A DNA stretch of 64,000 nt from DAOTXS01 sp034435055 (GCA_034435055.1 DAOTXS010000040.1:62001-126000); one strand, 5' to 3'; shown: positions 7,086 to 15,728, counted from the stretch's first letter. Made by a program: numbers and translations. Notes: generated by a model not told the origin, from the letters alone.

Positions 7086-7681
7086 TCCGTTGGTTTTTTG
7101 TTCGGGGTGGTCAACAAAAAGCCGGCAAAGATGAATAACACGGCGGCGAGTTCGCTGATGCGGAAAAGTTCGATGCCGGCGAACACGCCAAGACTGTGGG
7201 CGGTCGCCGCAATGCCGCCGCCCACCGCGATGAGAATCGTCGCCCACATCCGCTCGCTTTGCGTTCGCATTCGGGCAAACTTGTACGCCGACCACAGCGC
7301 GCCGCCGACGAAAGCAATTGTGCCAAACGTGTTCATCACGATCAAGAGAATTTGGATCGGGAAAAAGGGGAACACGCGCAGAGGCAAGAATTTGTCGGGC
7401 GAAGTTTGAAGCGCGTTTGGTTCGATGTACCAAACGGTGATAAGCACGATGCCCAAAATCGAAAAGATAACGAGCGCGGCAAAAATCCAATCGATCCATT
7501 TTTGCTGAACGACGAGAAAGAGCGTGCCCATTCCCAGCCACGCTGGAATCAATAGTGCGCCGGTGATATAATAAAGGCGATAGATTGGCGCATTCCAACT
7601 GCCGTTCACAGTGGCAATCAACTCCGCCAGAACGCCCAAAGCCCAAAGCAAAAGAGTGATGCCCCATATCAGTTGGTACAT
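7070..7681 (-). CDS. Multi-pass membrane protein of unknown function (start probably upstream)
   Basis: From the first ATG the protein has 203 residues and six or seven hydrophobic helices. The same frame continues upstream without a stop for 32 more codons and encodes one more clean helix (ITGINFLITGAGVVISFVFA). A GGAGG at 7782-7786 lies four bases from an ATC codon at 7775-7777, and no ATG, GTG or TTG exists in the extension. So either translation starts at a rare ATC (235 residues) or there is a base error. A sensor or transporter role is not evident. It is followed by a hairpin shared with the MFS gene. Confidence 0.75.
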   Translation of the reverse strand: MYQLIWGITLLLWALGVLAELIATVNGSWNAPIYRLYYITGALLIPAWLGMGTLFLVVQQKWIDWIFAALVIFSILGIVLITVWYIEPNALQTSPDKFLPLRVFPFFPIQILLIVMNTFGTIAFVGGALWSAYKFARMRTQSERMWATILIAVGGGIAATAHSLGVFAGIELFRISELAAVLFIFAGFLLTTPNKKPTETKPA

Positions 7682-7810
7682 TTTTTTGCGTTCTGCGTAT
7701 TGCTTGAGTACTAGTACAGCGAAAACGAAACTGATGACTACACCGGCACCGGTGATTAAAAAATTGATTCCTGTGATTTTTCCTCCATCTGATCGATTAA
7801 GAAAATCGAA

Positions 7811-8425
7811 TCACATATTTAGAAACGGTTTGATGAACGGGATGATGAAATCGATCACACCAGCGCCGGCAAAGGCAATCACCGCAAACTTGATTGCTTT
7901 GCCAAGCCAGCAAATCAGGATGAATTGCCAAAGTGGAAATTTGAGACTGCCTGCCATAATACCTGCCATATCGAATAGCGGGTTTGGGATGATCGAGAGA
8001 ATAAAAATTGTCAAGGTTCCCTTTTGCTTCATCCACCGTTCGAGTTTGGCGTAATTGGCGTGCTCCTCAATCACGGCGCGTCCACCAAAGCCGGCAAGAT
8101 AGCCAGTCAATTCACCGAGCGCGGAACCTAGACCGGTGATGATCCCAACGATAATCGGATTGAGAAATCCGCCAGCCAAAAAGACGGCAGCCAGACCTGG
8201 AAACGGAATTAAGACGGTAGCATCGGAGAGGAGTGCGGTGAAAAAAAGACCGGCGTATCCATATTGCTTGATCCTTTCCCAATCCAGGTGCCGCCAATCA
8301 ATTGGTAAGAGGGCAATACCAATCGTGATAAAAATTGCCAAGAGGATCGCCAAGAGTTGCAGCAGAAACTTGTTGCGAGCGGGGCGCTTGGATACCACTT
8401 CAGTCTTTTGATCTGTAACGTTCAT
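7811..8425 (-). CDS. VTT-domain (DedA-like) membrane protein
   Basis: 204 residues. After a charged N-terminus and one helix comes the VTT / SNARE-associated core: LIPFPGLAAVFLAGGFLNP, then LGSALGELTGYLAGFGGR and the re-entrant glycine/proline segments typical of DedA proteins. These are thought to act as lipid flippases or proton-coupled transporters in the inner membrane. The start at 8425 was chosen for its GGAGATGAG ribosome-binding site; longer frames run into the divergent deacetylase gene. Transcribed towards the 7-kb membrane gene. Confidence 0.88.
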   Translation of the reverse strand: MNVTDQKTEVVSKRPARNKFLLQLLAILLAIFITIGIALLPIDWRHLDWERIKQYGYAGLFFTALLSDATVLIPFPGLAAVFLAGGFLNPIIVGIITGLGSALGELTGYLAGFGGRAVIEEHANYAKLERWMKQKGTLTIFILSIIPNPLFDMAGIMAGSLKFPLWQFILICWLGKAIKFAVIAFAGAGVIDFIIPFIKPFLNM

Positions 8426-8524
8426 CTCATCTCCGTGTGCAACATTATACCCATAGTGGCAGATAGGGTCAATGCGTGAGCAAGTGCGTAGGTTTGAAAA
8501 ATCGTTTGCCGATGGATTTGTGGA

Positions 8525-9415
8525 ATGATACATAGACTCACTCTATTGGGGTGCGTGTTTTTGTTTAGCGCGATGATTGGTTGTTCTACCTCCGCGCAAC
8601 CGACTCCCGCGCCAACCGCAACCCCGCAAGTGATTAAAGTTATTGCGACGCCGACGTTCACGCCGACGCCCGCTCTTCCCACCGCGACTGCAACGCGCGC
8701 CGCCACGCCAACCGCGTTGGTTACGTCGCCCGCAAATGGCGAAGCGGCAATCGTTCCGATTCTGATGTACCATCATCTTGCCGATTTGCCGCGCGACGCG
8801 ACCGAACTTGAGCAAACATGGACTGTCGCGCCCCACAATTTCGATGAGCAAATGCAACTCCTTGTCGAGCGTGGCTTTCGCACGATCACGATGGCGCAAC
8901 TCGTGGCGCATCTGCGTGATCGACAACCGTTGCCGAACAAACCGATCATTATTTCGTTCGATGATGGCTGGGCAGAACAGTACGCCGTTGCCTTTCCGAT
9001 TCTAAAAAAGTACGGGGTGGGCGGCACATTTTTTGTTTACACTAATCCGCTCGACCGCAAACAGTTTTTGTCGTGGGCGCAAATCGAGGAAATGGCGGCG
9101 GCGGGAATGGATTTTCAAGCCCATTCGCTCACGCACCCACATTTGCGCACGCTTGCGCCGGAGGTGGCGTACCGTGAAATTGCAGAATCGAAAAGTATTT
9201 TGGAAAAACGATTGGGCAAGCCGGTCGTCGCGTTCAGTTATCCCTTCGGCGAGTACAACGACGCGGTGATTCAAATGGTCAAGCGCGCCGGGTTCTCCAG
9301 CGCCGTAACACTTGCAGCGGGATACAAACAGCGTATTGATGAATTGTTTACACTCCATCGTATTCGGGTGTCGTACAATGATTCGCTGGAAGATTTTGCC
9401 AAGCGATTGCCGTAA
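8525..9415 (+). CDS. Polysaccharide deacetylase (CE4) lipoprotein
   Basis: 296 residues. A signal peptide ending MIGC20 suggests lipid anchoring, followed by a Thr/Pro/Ala-rich linker (about residues 25-75) typical of exported Chloroflexi proteins. The NodB domain has IISFDDGW with the catalytic and metal-binding aspartates, and HSLTHPHL, the metal-binding HxxxH. It should remove N- or O-acetyl groups from cell-surface or peptidoglycan glycans outside the membrane. It diverges from the VTT-domain gene. Confidence 0.92.
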   Translation: MIHRLTLLGCVFLFSAMIGCSTSAQPTPAPTATPQVIKVIATPTFTPTPALPTATATRAATPTALVTSPANGEAAIVPILMYHHLADLPRDATELEQTWTVAPHNFDEQMQLLVERGFRTITMAQLVAHLRDRQPLPNKPIIISFDDGWAEQYAVAFPILKKYGVGGTFFVYTNPLDRKQFLSWAQIEEMAAAGMDFQAHSLTHPHLRTLAPEVAYREIAESKSILEKRLGKPVVAFSYPFGEYNDAVIQMVKRAGFSSAVTLAAGYKQRIDELFTLHRIRVSYNDSLEDFAKRLP

Positions 9416-9441
9416 CTCACCTTACGCAATAAAGGTTGATT

Positions 9442-9521
9442 TTACCGCAGAGCACGCGGAGAACGCCGAGATTTTCAGAATTTTTCTCTGCGAACTTTGC
9501 GTTCTCAGCGGTGAAATTGCG
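9442..9521. repeat. Dispersed inverted repeat, CGCAGAG-ACGC type (copy 1)
   Basis: Arms TTTTACCGCAGAGCACGCGGAGAACG and CTGCGAACTTTGCGTTCTCAGCGGTGAAA pair imperfectly. Related sequences lie at 14536 and 27672. The 225-base gap 9416-9640 otherwise shows nothing recognisable. Confidence 0.7.
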
Positions 9522-9640
9522 TGACGTCAGGCCGTAATTATTTTTCACGCTTGTTTTACGTTGCCTTCATCTGGGCTTAATCCATTTGGACGATACTATC
9601 GATGCTAAAAATTAAACGGTTCGCAAAGGAGTGATCGAAA

Positions 9641-10762
9641 GTGCAAAAAAATAATTTCTGGCTATCGTGTGCGATTGTCGTGGCTGTTTTGCTGGGTATT
9701 GTTGGCGGCGGTGTGATGGGTGGTTTTGCCGGTTATTACGCCGCGCAATCGGTTCCGACGGCGCCTGCCGCGCCCGCGCCGATTGTGGTTTCCAACAATC
9801 CCACCGCGTCCGCCGCGCAACCGCAAATCGTCAACTTGACGTTGAAGGAAGAATCGGCGGTCATCGACGCGGTGAAAAAAGTCAAGCCGGCGGTCGTCAC
9901 CGTCGTTAATCAAGTTCAAACTCGGCGTGGAGTTCTGGATGCCTCTTCCGGGTCAGGCGTCATCATCGATGCCAAAGGGTACATCGTAACCAACAATCAC
10001 GTTATCGAAGGGCAACGCGATATTCAAGTGATCTTTGCTGACGGATCGAAAGCAGACGCCAAGCTCGTTGGTGCAGACCCGATTGCTGATCTTGCGGTGT
10101 TGAAGGTAGAAACAGCGGTTCCGGCTTTTGCGCCATTTGGTGATTCCAACGCGCTGGAACCGGGGCAGCTGGCGATTGCGATTGGCAGTCCGCTCGGCGA
10201 TTTCCGCGGCACCGTGACGCTGGGCGTTGTGAGTGCATTGAATCGCAGTGTGGGAAATCAACGGGGTCTGATTCAAACCGATGCCGCAATCAACAACGGT
10301 AATTCGGGGGGGCCTCTCATCAACACACAAGGGCAAGTGATCGGCATCAATACATTGGTTGTTCGCACATCGGGAACCGGCAATCTCACCGAAGGTTTGG
10401 GCTTTGCGATTCCGGCAAATATGGTGCGCGAAATCACTTTGCAGTTGATCGCCAAAGGCAAAGTCGAACGCGCTTATATGGGGGTTACGTATCAAGAAGT
10501 CGATCCCCAAATTGCAAGCGCGATGAATTTGAAAGCGACTGATGGGATTGTGGTGATGAGTGTCGAGCCGAATACACCGGCGCAAAGAGCCGGTTTGAAA
10601 GAAGGCGACGTGATTCTCTCGCTCAGCGGACAAAAAATTGATCAGGATCACCCGTTAGCCGTTTTGCTCTTTTCGCACAAAGTCGGTGACACGGTTACGT
10701 TAAAAGTTTTACGCGATGGCAAGGAAATTGAAGTCAAGCTAACTCTCGGCGCGCGACCGTAA
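9641..10762 (+). CDS. HtrA/DegP-type serine protease with one PDZ domain
   Basis: 373 residues. An N-terminal membrane anchor (about 8-30) and an Ala/Pro linker precede a trypsin-like domain. The catalytic triad is visible: H120 (NNHVIEG), D150 (ADLAVLK) and S222 (GNSGGPL). One PDZ domain (about 270-370) holds GVTYQEV and AGLKEGDVIL. It would degrade or refold damaged proteins outside the membrane. The start is GTG with AAAGGAG eleven bases upstream. Length and layout match DegS/HtrA-like proteins with a single PDZ. Confidence 0.95.
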   Translation: MQKNNFWLSCAIVVAVLLGIVGGGVMGGFAGYYAAQSVPTAPAAPAPIVVSNNPTASAAQPQIVNLTLKEESAVIDAVKKVKPAVVTVVNQVQTRRGVLDASSGSGVIIDAKGYIVTNNHVIEGQRDIQVIFADGSKADAKLVGADPIADLAVLKVETAVPAFAPFGDSNALEPGQLAIAIGSPLGDFRGTVTLGVVSALNRSVGNQRGLIQTDAAINNGNSGGPLINTQGQVIGINTLVVRTSGTGNLTEGLGFAIPANMVREITLQLIAKGKVERAYMGVTYQEVDPQIASAMNLKATDGIVVMSVEPNTPAQRAGLKEGDVILSLSGQKIDQDHPLAVLLFSHKVGDTVTLKVLRDGKEIEVKLTLGARP

Positions 10763-10769
10763 AAATCAA

Positions 10770-10806
10770 AACTTCCGAAGTTATTCAAGCTTCGGAAGTT
10801 TTTTAT
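10770..10806 (+). terminator. Terminator after the HtrA-type gene
   Basis: An 11-bp perfect stem (AACTTCCGAAG / CTTCGGAAGTT), nine-base loop, then TTTTATT. It may also act on the convergent gene that ends at 10810. Confidence 0.9.
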
Positions 10807-10809
10807 TGT

Positions 10810-12138
10810 TCAAGGCGTCTGTGAAAATTTCTGATGTAAAATACCCGCCAGCGTCGGTTGACCGATCTCTTGCAACTCGTACCGCACGCGGTCGGTGGGA
10901 TGTTTGATGTTGACGATGCGTCGCAAATCGATTGGCGTGGCGATCAGCACCAAATCGACTGGCGCGGCGTTGATCGTTGCTTCAAGTTCTTTGATTTGCT
11001 TGTCGCCGTAACCCATCGCCGGCAAAACGTTGCCGGTCGTTGGATACTTGGCGTACGTGTCTTGGATCGAGCCAACCGCGTACGGTCGCGGATCGATAAT
11101 TTCTGCCGCGCCGAATTTCTGTGCGGCGACGACGCCGGCGCCGTACGCCATTTCGCCGTGTGTCAGTGTCGGTCCATCTTCGACGACGAGCACACGCTTG
11201 CCGCGAATCGCGTTTGGGTCATCGACGAAAATCGGTGATGCGGCTTCGATGACGATTGCGTTAGGATTCGTGGCGCGAATGTTCGCGCGCACGCGATTGA
11301 CGCCGTCGCTGTTCGCGGTATCGATTTTGTTGATGACGACAACATCCGCCATTCGCAAATTCGTTTCGCCGGGATGATACGCAATTTCGTGTCCCGCGCG
11401 ATGTGGATCGACGACGACGATGCTCAAGTCCGGTTGATAAAATGAAAAATCGTTGTTGCCGCCGTCCCACAAAATGATGTCGGCTTCGGTTTCCGCCTGC
11501 CGCAAAATTTTTTCGTAATCGACGCCGGCGTAAATGATCGTGCCGCTGACAATGTGCGGTTCGTACTCCTCGCGCTCTTCGATGGTTGTATCGTGCTTGA
11601 CCAAATCATCGATAGTCGCAAAACGTTGCACCGCTTGTTTCACCAAATCGCCGTACGGCATTGGATGGCGAATGGCAACGACGCGCTTGTGCATTGCGCG
11701 GAGACAACTTGCAACGGCGCGGGTTGTTTGCGATTTGCCGGAACCAGTGCGCACCGCGCACACCGAAATCACCGGCTTGCTCGATTGCAACATCGTCGCG
11801 CGCGGACCAAGCAAGCAAAAGTCCGCACCCGCCGCGAGCGCAATCGACGCGCGATGCATCACTGTTTCGTGCGAGACATCGCTGTACGCAAAAACCACTT
11901 GCTCGATGTGATGCTGACGAATCAGTTTCGGTAAATCGCTTTCCGGAAAAATCGGAATGCCGTTGGGGTAGAGCGTGCCGGCAAGCGCGGCGGGATACAC
12001 GCGTCCTTCGATGTTTGGAATTTGGGTGGCGGTAAACGCGACAACGTCGTAAGCGTTGTTGGTGCGAAAGTAAACGTTAAAGTTGTGAAAGTCGCGTCCC
12101 GCCGCGCCCATAATAATCACTTTGGTACGATGAGTCAT
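10810..12138 (-). CDS. Cyclic 2,3-diphosphoglycerate synthetase-like P-loop NTPase
   Basis: 442 residues. An N-terminal nucleotide-binding fold begins KVIIMGAAGRDFHNF, and a central P-loop reads RTGSGKSQTT (about 130-139). Later segments include ILWDGGNNDFSFY and VVVINKIDTA, a G4-like NKxD motif. The pattern matches proteins annotated as cyclic 2,3-DPG synthetase, which in methanogens cyclise 2,3-bisphosphoglycerate. In bacteria the activity is unproven and a GTPase role is equally possible. It stands alone, convergent with the HtrA gene. Confidence 0.82.
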   Translation of the reverse strand: MTHRTKVIIMGAAGRDFHNFNVYFRTNNAYDVVAFTATQIPNIEGRVYPAALAGTLYPNGIPIFPESDLPKLIRQHHIEQVVFAYSDVSHETVMHRASIALAAGADFCLLGPRATMLQSSKPVISVCAVRTGSGKSQTTRAVASCLRAMHKRVVAIRHPMPYGDLVKQAVQRFATIDDLVKHDTTIEEREEYEPHIVSGTIIYAGVDYEKILRQAETEADIILWDGGNNDFSFYQPDLSIVVVDPHRAGHEIAYHPGETNLRMADVVVINKIDTANSDGVNRVRANIRATNPNAIVIEAASPIFVDDPNAIRGKRVLVVEDGPTLTHGEMAYGAGVVAAQKFGAAEIIDPRPYAVGSIQDTYAKYPTTGNVLPAMGYGDKQIKELEATINAAPVDLVLIATPIDLRRIVNIKHPTDRVRYELQEIGQPTLAGILHQKFSQTP

Positions 12139-12201
12139 TTTTGCTCCATTGAAAAAATTTACGTCATCAGCGAAAGTTGGGTGGACATCATTATACGCAA
12201 A

Positions 12202-12233
12202 AATCGCCGGACAGCACCTTTGCCCCGGCGATT
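12202..12233 (-). terminator. Terminator of the 12.3-kb membrane-protein gene
   Basis: AATCGCCGG / CCGGCGATT, followed on the minus strand by TTTTTG. Placed between the minus-strand genes at 12253 and 10810. Confidence 0.8.
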
Positions 12234-12252
12234 CAAGGCACGTCGTAAAAAA

Positions 12253-12657
12253 TCACCACCCCGCAAATTGTTGAACCAGCAACGCAATGCCAATGGCAAT
12301 CAAGCCGAGGGGCCACCATTGTGCCCAGCTTGCGCCGCCAAACGGGATCGTACCGATAGCAATCAACACGATGCCCCCAATTACAAGCCCTAGCGCGCCG
12401 CGTCGATAATCCGGCATCACGAGCCGCACGAGCGCTTGCAGAATTAGCAAGCCGCCTAACCCCATCAAGAACGCGCCCCACATGTTCGACCACGTGACGC
12501 CGAACATTCCATTTTGCGTGATGAAGAAAATAACGCCGAGCAGAATCAACACCAAACCGCCCATCGCGCGGTTGATCGGATCGCGCCGCCGCCATTCGTG
12601 CCCATCACCCCGGCGAGATGCATCATTCTGCGATTGATTCGGTTGAAGATTGTTCAT
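12253..12657 (-). CDS. Small membrane protein with four helices, unknown function
   Basis: 134 residues. A polar Asn/Arg-rich N-terminus (about 30 residues) precedes four hydrophobic helices separated by short loops; the repeat-like ILLGVIFF, LMGLGGLLIL, GIVLIAIG and LGLIAIGIAL resembles DUF5668/LiaF-type transmembrane regions. The start at 12657 has AAAGGAGG ten bases upstream. It is a single-gene unit with its own terminator. A role in envelope stress like LiaF is possible but not shown. Confidence 0.75.
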   Translation of the reverse strand: MNNLQPNQSQNDASRRGDGHEWRRRDPINRAMGGLVLILLGVIFFITQNGMFGVTWSNMWGAFLMGLGGLLILQALVRLVMPDYRRGALGLVIGGIVLIAIGTIPFGGASWAQWWPLGLIAIGIALLVQQFAGW

Positions 12658-12732
12658 TTCGCCGCCTCCTTTGATGAACCCATAATAGCACAGATAATAT
12701 TTTTCTGCACCTTGCAAGTTTATAACTGATGT

Positions 12733-12838
12733 TAACTAATGGTGCTAGTTTGCAGGTGGATGGCTGTGAGATTCAAGTAGCGCGTCGCAAAATCAAAGCA
12801 CAAAATATGCTCAAGAATCGCACTAGCACCATTAGTTA
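12733..12838. mobile_element. 106-bp miniature inverted-repeat element, copy A
   Basis: Terminal inverted repeats TAACTAATGGTGCTAGT / ACTAGCACCATTAGTTA (17 bp, perfect) enclose 72 bp without coding capacity. The 40742-40847 segment is the same 106 bp in the opposite orientation, identical by eye. TA at each end fits a TA-duplicating (IS630/Tc1-type) mechanism. No transposase is in the window. Confidence 0.8.
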
Positions 12839-12850
12839 TTACGCGATTGA

Positions 12851-12931
12851 TGTCATTTCGAGGGAGCGCAGCGACCGAGAAATCTCGTTTTTCAGCGTAT
12901 TGTGAGATTTCTCGCTTCGCTCGAAATGACA
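12851..12931. repeat. Dispersed inverted repeat, GTCATTTCGAG type (copy 2)
   Basis: Arms TGTCATTTCGA and TCGAAATGACA, with inner GAGAAATCTCG / GAGATTTCTCG. It lies 12 bp from miniature element A. Confidence 0.8.
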
Positions 12932-12957
12932 CTGCGTAAGGTGAGTTTATAAAATGG

Positions 12958-12985
12958 TTGCGTCGCAACCTCGTTATGGTATAAT
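12958..12985 (+). promoter_or_regulatory. Promoter of pgeF-yggS
   Basis: TTGCGT, 16 bases, TATAAT; the -10 box ends only nine bases before the start codon at 12995, so the transcript would be leaderless or nearly so. Confidence 0.55.
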
Positions 12986-12994
12986 CCAAGTGAA

Positions 12995-13783
12995 ATGCAA
13001 AGACACACCGAACGCGGCGTTTCGTTTTACGCCTTTGATTCGCTGAATCACACGCACGCAATCATTCACGCGATTTCGACCCGGCACGGCGGCGTTAGCC
13101 CCGCGCCATTCGATACGCTCAATCTCAGCCGCAACGTCGGCGATGAATGGCACAACGTCGATACGAATATCAAACGCTTACACGATGTACTCGCGCTCGA
13201 CGCCAACGCAACCGTCGCTGCAAGCCAGGCGCAAGCCGACGCAATTGCAATAGTCGATGAACGGCATCGCGGCACGCGCATCAAAAATGTCGATGCTTTG
13301 TTGACGAACGCGCCAAACGTGCCGCTCCTTTTGCGCTTTGCCGATTGCGTGCCGATTTTTCTGTATGATCGAACACATCGCGCGATTGGCGTGATTCACG
13401 CCGGGTGGCGTGGAACTGTTTTGAAGATTACCACTCGCGCCGCGCAAGCAATGTTCGAAACGTTTGGCACGCGCCCGCGCGATCTAATCGCGTGCATCGC
13501 GCCGTCGATTGGCCCGTGTTGTTATCGCATCGGCGATCAAGTGATTGAGCGCGTCCGCGCTGCGTTTGCAAATGCCGACGAATTGTTCATCCCGCAATCG
13601 GGCGGCGGCGTCCATTTTGATTTGTGGCAGGCGAACGCGCACCAATTGCGCGCGCTGGGGGTTGAACAAATCGAAATAGCAAATCTTTGCACCGCGCATC
13701 GCACCGACGATTTCTTTTCGTGGCGCGCGGAACGCGGAAACACCGGCAGATTTGGAGCGGTGATCGCGTTGAATAAAACGTAA
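12995..13783 (+). CDS. pgeF: Purine nucleoside phosphorylase / peptidoglycan editing factor (YfiH, DUF152)
   Basis: 262 residues of the multicopper-laccase-like DUF152 family. Conserved zinc-site segments are visible: ISTRHGG near the start, FADCVPIFLYD, GVIHAGWRGT and APSIGPCCYRIG. Members cleave or deaminate purine nucleosides and in E. coli correct peptidoglycan composition. The start codon lies just past the -10 box and lacks a ribosome-binding site, suggesting leaderless translation. The next gene, yggS, follows after 13 bases, a common pairing. Confidence 0.93.
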   Translation: MQRHTERGVSFYAFDSLNHTHAIIHAISTRHGGVSPAPFDTLNLSRNVGDEWHNVDTNIKRLHDVLALDANATVAASQAQADAIAIVDERHRGTRIKNVDALLTNAPNVPLLLRFADCVPIFLYDRTHRAIGVIHAGWRGTVLKITTRAAQAMFETFGTRPRDLIACIAPSIGPCCYRIGDQVIERVRAAFANADELFIPQSGGGVHFDLWQANAHQLRALGVEQIEIANLCTAHRTDDFFSWRAERGNTGRFGAVIALNKT

Positions 13784-13796
13784 AGCGTAAACTGGA

Positions 13797-14507
13797 ATGA
13801 ACGAAATTTCAGATCGACTGCGAATTGTCCAAGAATGCATTGCCAATGCGGCGGCGCGCGCCAACCGCGACCCGAACGAAATCACGCTGGTCGCGGTGAG
13901 CAAAATGCAATCGGTCGAGGCAATTCTCGCGGCGTACGCGGCGGGCGTCCGGCATTTCGGCGAGAATCGCGTGGAAGAAGCGGCAGAGAAAATTCCAATT
14001 GCCAAATCCCAAATCTCTAAAACTACAACTGACAAACTGACTTGGCACTTGATCGGGCACCTGCAGAGCCGCAAAGTCAAAGACGCCGCACCGCTGTTCG
14101 ATTTCGTTCATTCCATCGATAGTGTCTCGCTCGCCCAAAAACTTGACGCGCGCGCGGCGATCCTCGGCAAAAAAATTCCCATCTTACTCGAAGTGAATGT
14201 GTCGGGTGAGGAAAGCAAGTACGGTTTTGCGCCGTCAACTTTGTTCGCCGCCGTCGAACAGATTATTCAACTTGAAAATCTCGACGCGCAAGGGTTGATG
14301 ACAATCGCGCCGATTGTTGAAAACGCCGAGCAAGCACGACCGCACTTTGGCGCGCTGCGCAAATTGCGTGATCAACTGCGCCAACGATTCCCGGCGCGCG
14401 CGTGGCAACATTTATCGATGGGAATGACGGACGACTTTGAAGCGGCGATTGCCGAAGGCGCGACGATTATCCGCATCGGTCGCGCAATTTTTGGGGAGAG
14501 GAAATAA
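13797..14507 (+). CDS. yggS: PLP homeostasis protein (YggS/PROSC family)
   Basis: 236 residues. The PLP-binding lysine is K36 in LVAVSKMQ; HFGENRVEE, WHLIGHLQ, LLEVNVSGEESKYGF and LSMGMTDDFEAAI follow in the expected order of this single-domain TIM-barrel family. It binds pyridoxal phosphate without known catalysis and buffers vitamin B6 and amino-acid pools. Downstream are a repeat and yggT, the usual partner in the yggS-yggT neighbourhood. Confidence 0.95.
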   Translation: MNEISDRLRIVQECIANAAARANRDPNEITLVAVSKMQSVEAILAAYAAGVRHFGENRVEEAAEKIPIAKSQISKTTTDKLTWHLIGHLQSRKVKDAAPLFDFVHSIDSVSLAQKLDARAAILGKKIPILLEVNVSGEESKYGFAPSTLFAAVEQIIQLENLDAQGLMTIAPIVENAEQARPHFGALRKLRDQLRQRFPARAWQHLSMGMTDDFEAAIAEGATIIRIGRAIFGERK

Positions 14508-14535
14508 AATGGTTCTGATTTTTGGTGAAGATGTT

Positions 14536-14618
14536 TTTTCACCGCTGAGAACGCAAAACACGCAGAGATTTTTTATGGTATTTTTTCCGCGCACTCTGCG
14601 AACTCTGCGGTAAAATTC
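14536..14618. repeat. Dispersed inverted repeat, CGCAGAG-ACGC type (copy 2)
   Basis: TTTTTTCACCGCTGAGAACGC and ACTCTGCGGTAAAATT form the arms. It sits between yggS and yggT. Confidence 0.65.
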
Positions 14619-14664
14619 CAAGCGACTTGTAATCCTAACGACTCGATATGAGGAGTAAACCACA

Positions 14665-14931
14665 ATGGTTATGACTTTGCAATTGATCGATTTCATTTTC
14701 ACGCTGTTGAGTTTTGCGATTATCGCGCGTGCGTTGCTTTCGTGGTTCGTGCGCGATCCGTACAATCCACTCGTTTACTGGCTGGATCGCATCACAGAAC
14801 CGATTATGGCGCCGCTCCGCCGCGTCATTCCGCCTATCGGGATGATGGACATTACGCCCATCGTTGCGTTGTTGATTCTGCAATTCATTCAGGTACTCCT
14901 TCAAACCTTCATCGCCGGGATGTACTATTGA
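14665..14931 (+). CDS. yggT: YggT family membrane protein
   Basis: 88 residues with two hydrophobic helices joined by the conserved loop SWFVRDPYNPLVYWLDRITEPI..PLRRVIPP. YggT proteins are small inner-membrane proteins linked to cell division and osmotic balance. The start follows GAGGAG by nine bases. Its stop overlaps the HAD gene start by one base (TGATG), so the two are translationally coupled. Confidence 0.93.
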   Translation: MVMTLQLIDFIFTLLSFAIIARALLSWFVRDPYNPLVYWLDRITEPIMAPLRRVIPPIGMMDITPIVALLILQFIQVLLQTFIAGMYY

Positions 14932-15728
14932 TGCCCGGCTCGCTTGATGCTTTGCGCGCGCTCGTCATCGACGCGGATGGTGTGTTGTGGCGCGGCAAAC
15001 AACCTCTCCCCGGCGTCCCGGCATTTTTCGATTTTCTCAAGACGCACGCGATCAAATTTATGATCGCGACAAATAATTCCGCGCATCCGCCGACGAGCGT
15101 GACAGAAAGATTGCAACGGATGGGCGCGCGTGTTAGCGTGGAGAATGTCTTGACTTCGGCGCTTGCAACCGCAATGTGTTTGCCACGTCTCGCGCCGAAC
15201 GCCAAGCGTGTTTTGGTGATCGGTGGGGAAGGGTTGACGATGGCACTGACGGACGCCGGCTATCACATCGTCGATGAAAATGCAGACGCGGTTGTCGTCG
15301 GCATCGACATTGCGCTGACGTACGAAAAACTAACCCGCGCGATGCGCGAGATTCAACGTGGCGCGGTGTTCATCGGCACAAACGCCGACGCGACGTATCC
15401 TGCTGCCGACGGCTTGATCCCGGGCGCTGGCACAATTCTTGCGGCGATTCAAACTGCCAGCGGCGTTGCGCCAATTGTCATCGGCAAGCCGGAACGGACG
15501 ATGTTTGATCTCGCCGTCGAAAAGATGGGCGTCGCGCGTGAGGCGACCGCCACGCTAGGGGATCGATTGGAAACGGACATCGAAGGCGGAATGCGCGCCG
15601 GCTTGAAATCGATTTTGGTAATGACCGGCATCACAACACCTGAAATCCTGGCGCAATCATCGCTTCAACCGGATTTTGTTTTTGATGATTTGAATGCGTT
15701 GCGCGCGGAATGGGCGCGCGGCTATTGA
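14931..15728 (+). CDS. HAD-IIA hydrolase (NagD / phosphoglycolate phosphatase type)
   Basis: 265 residues. HAD motif I is DADGVLWRG; motif II is MIATNNSA; the C2-type cap is followed by motif III/IV in GKPERTMFDLA and LGDRLETDIEGG. The layout is that of NagD-like sugar- or nucleotide-phosphatases. A physiological substrate cannot be assigned; repair dephosphorylation of glycolytic by-products is plausible. Its stop codon overlaps the -35 box of rlmN. Confidence 0.92.
   Translation: MPGSLDALRALVIDADGVLWRGKQPLPGVPAFFDFLKTHAIKFMIATNNSAHPPTSVTERLQRMGARVSVENVLTSALATAMCLPRLAPNAKRVLVIGGEGLTMALTDAGYHIVDENADAVVVGIDIALTYEKLTRAMREIQRGAVFIGTNADATYPAADGLIPGAGTILAAIQTASGVAPIVIGKPERTMFDLAVEKMGVAREATATLGDRLETDIEGGMRAGLKSILVMTGITTPEILAQSSLQPDFVFDDLNALRAEWARGY

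Noticed and set aside
12733..12931. A small RNA gene in the 12.7-12.9 kb gap
   Set aside because: The sequence is explained by the miniature element and a dispersed palindrome; no promoter-terminator pair is seen.
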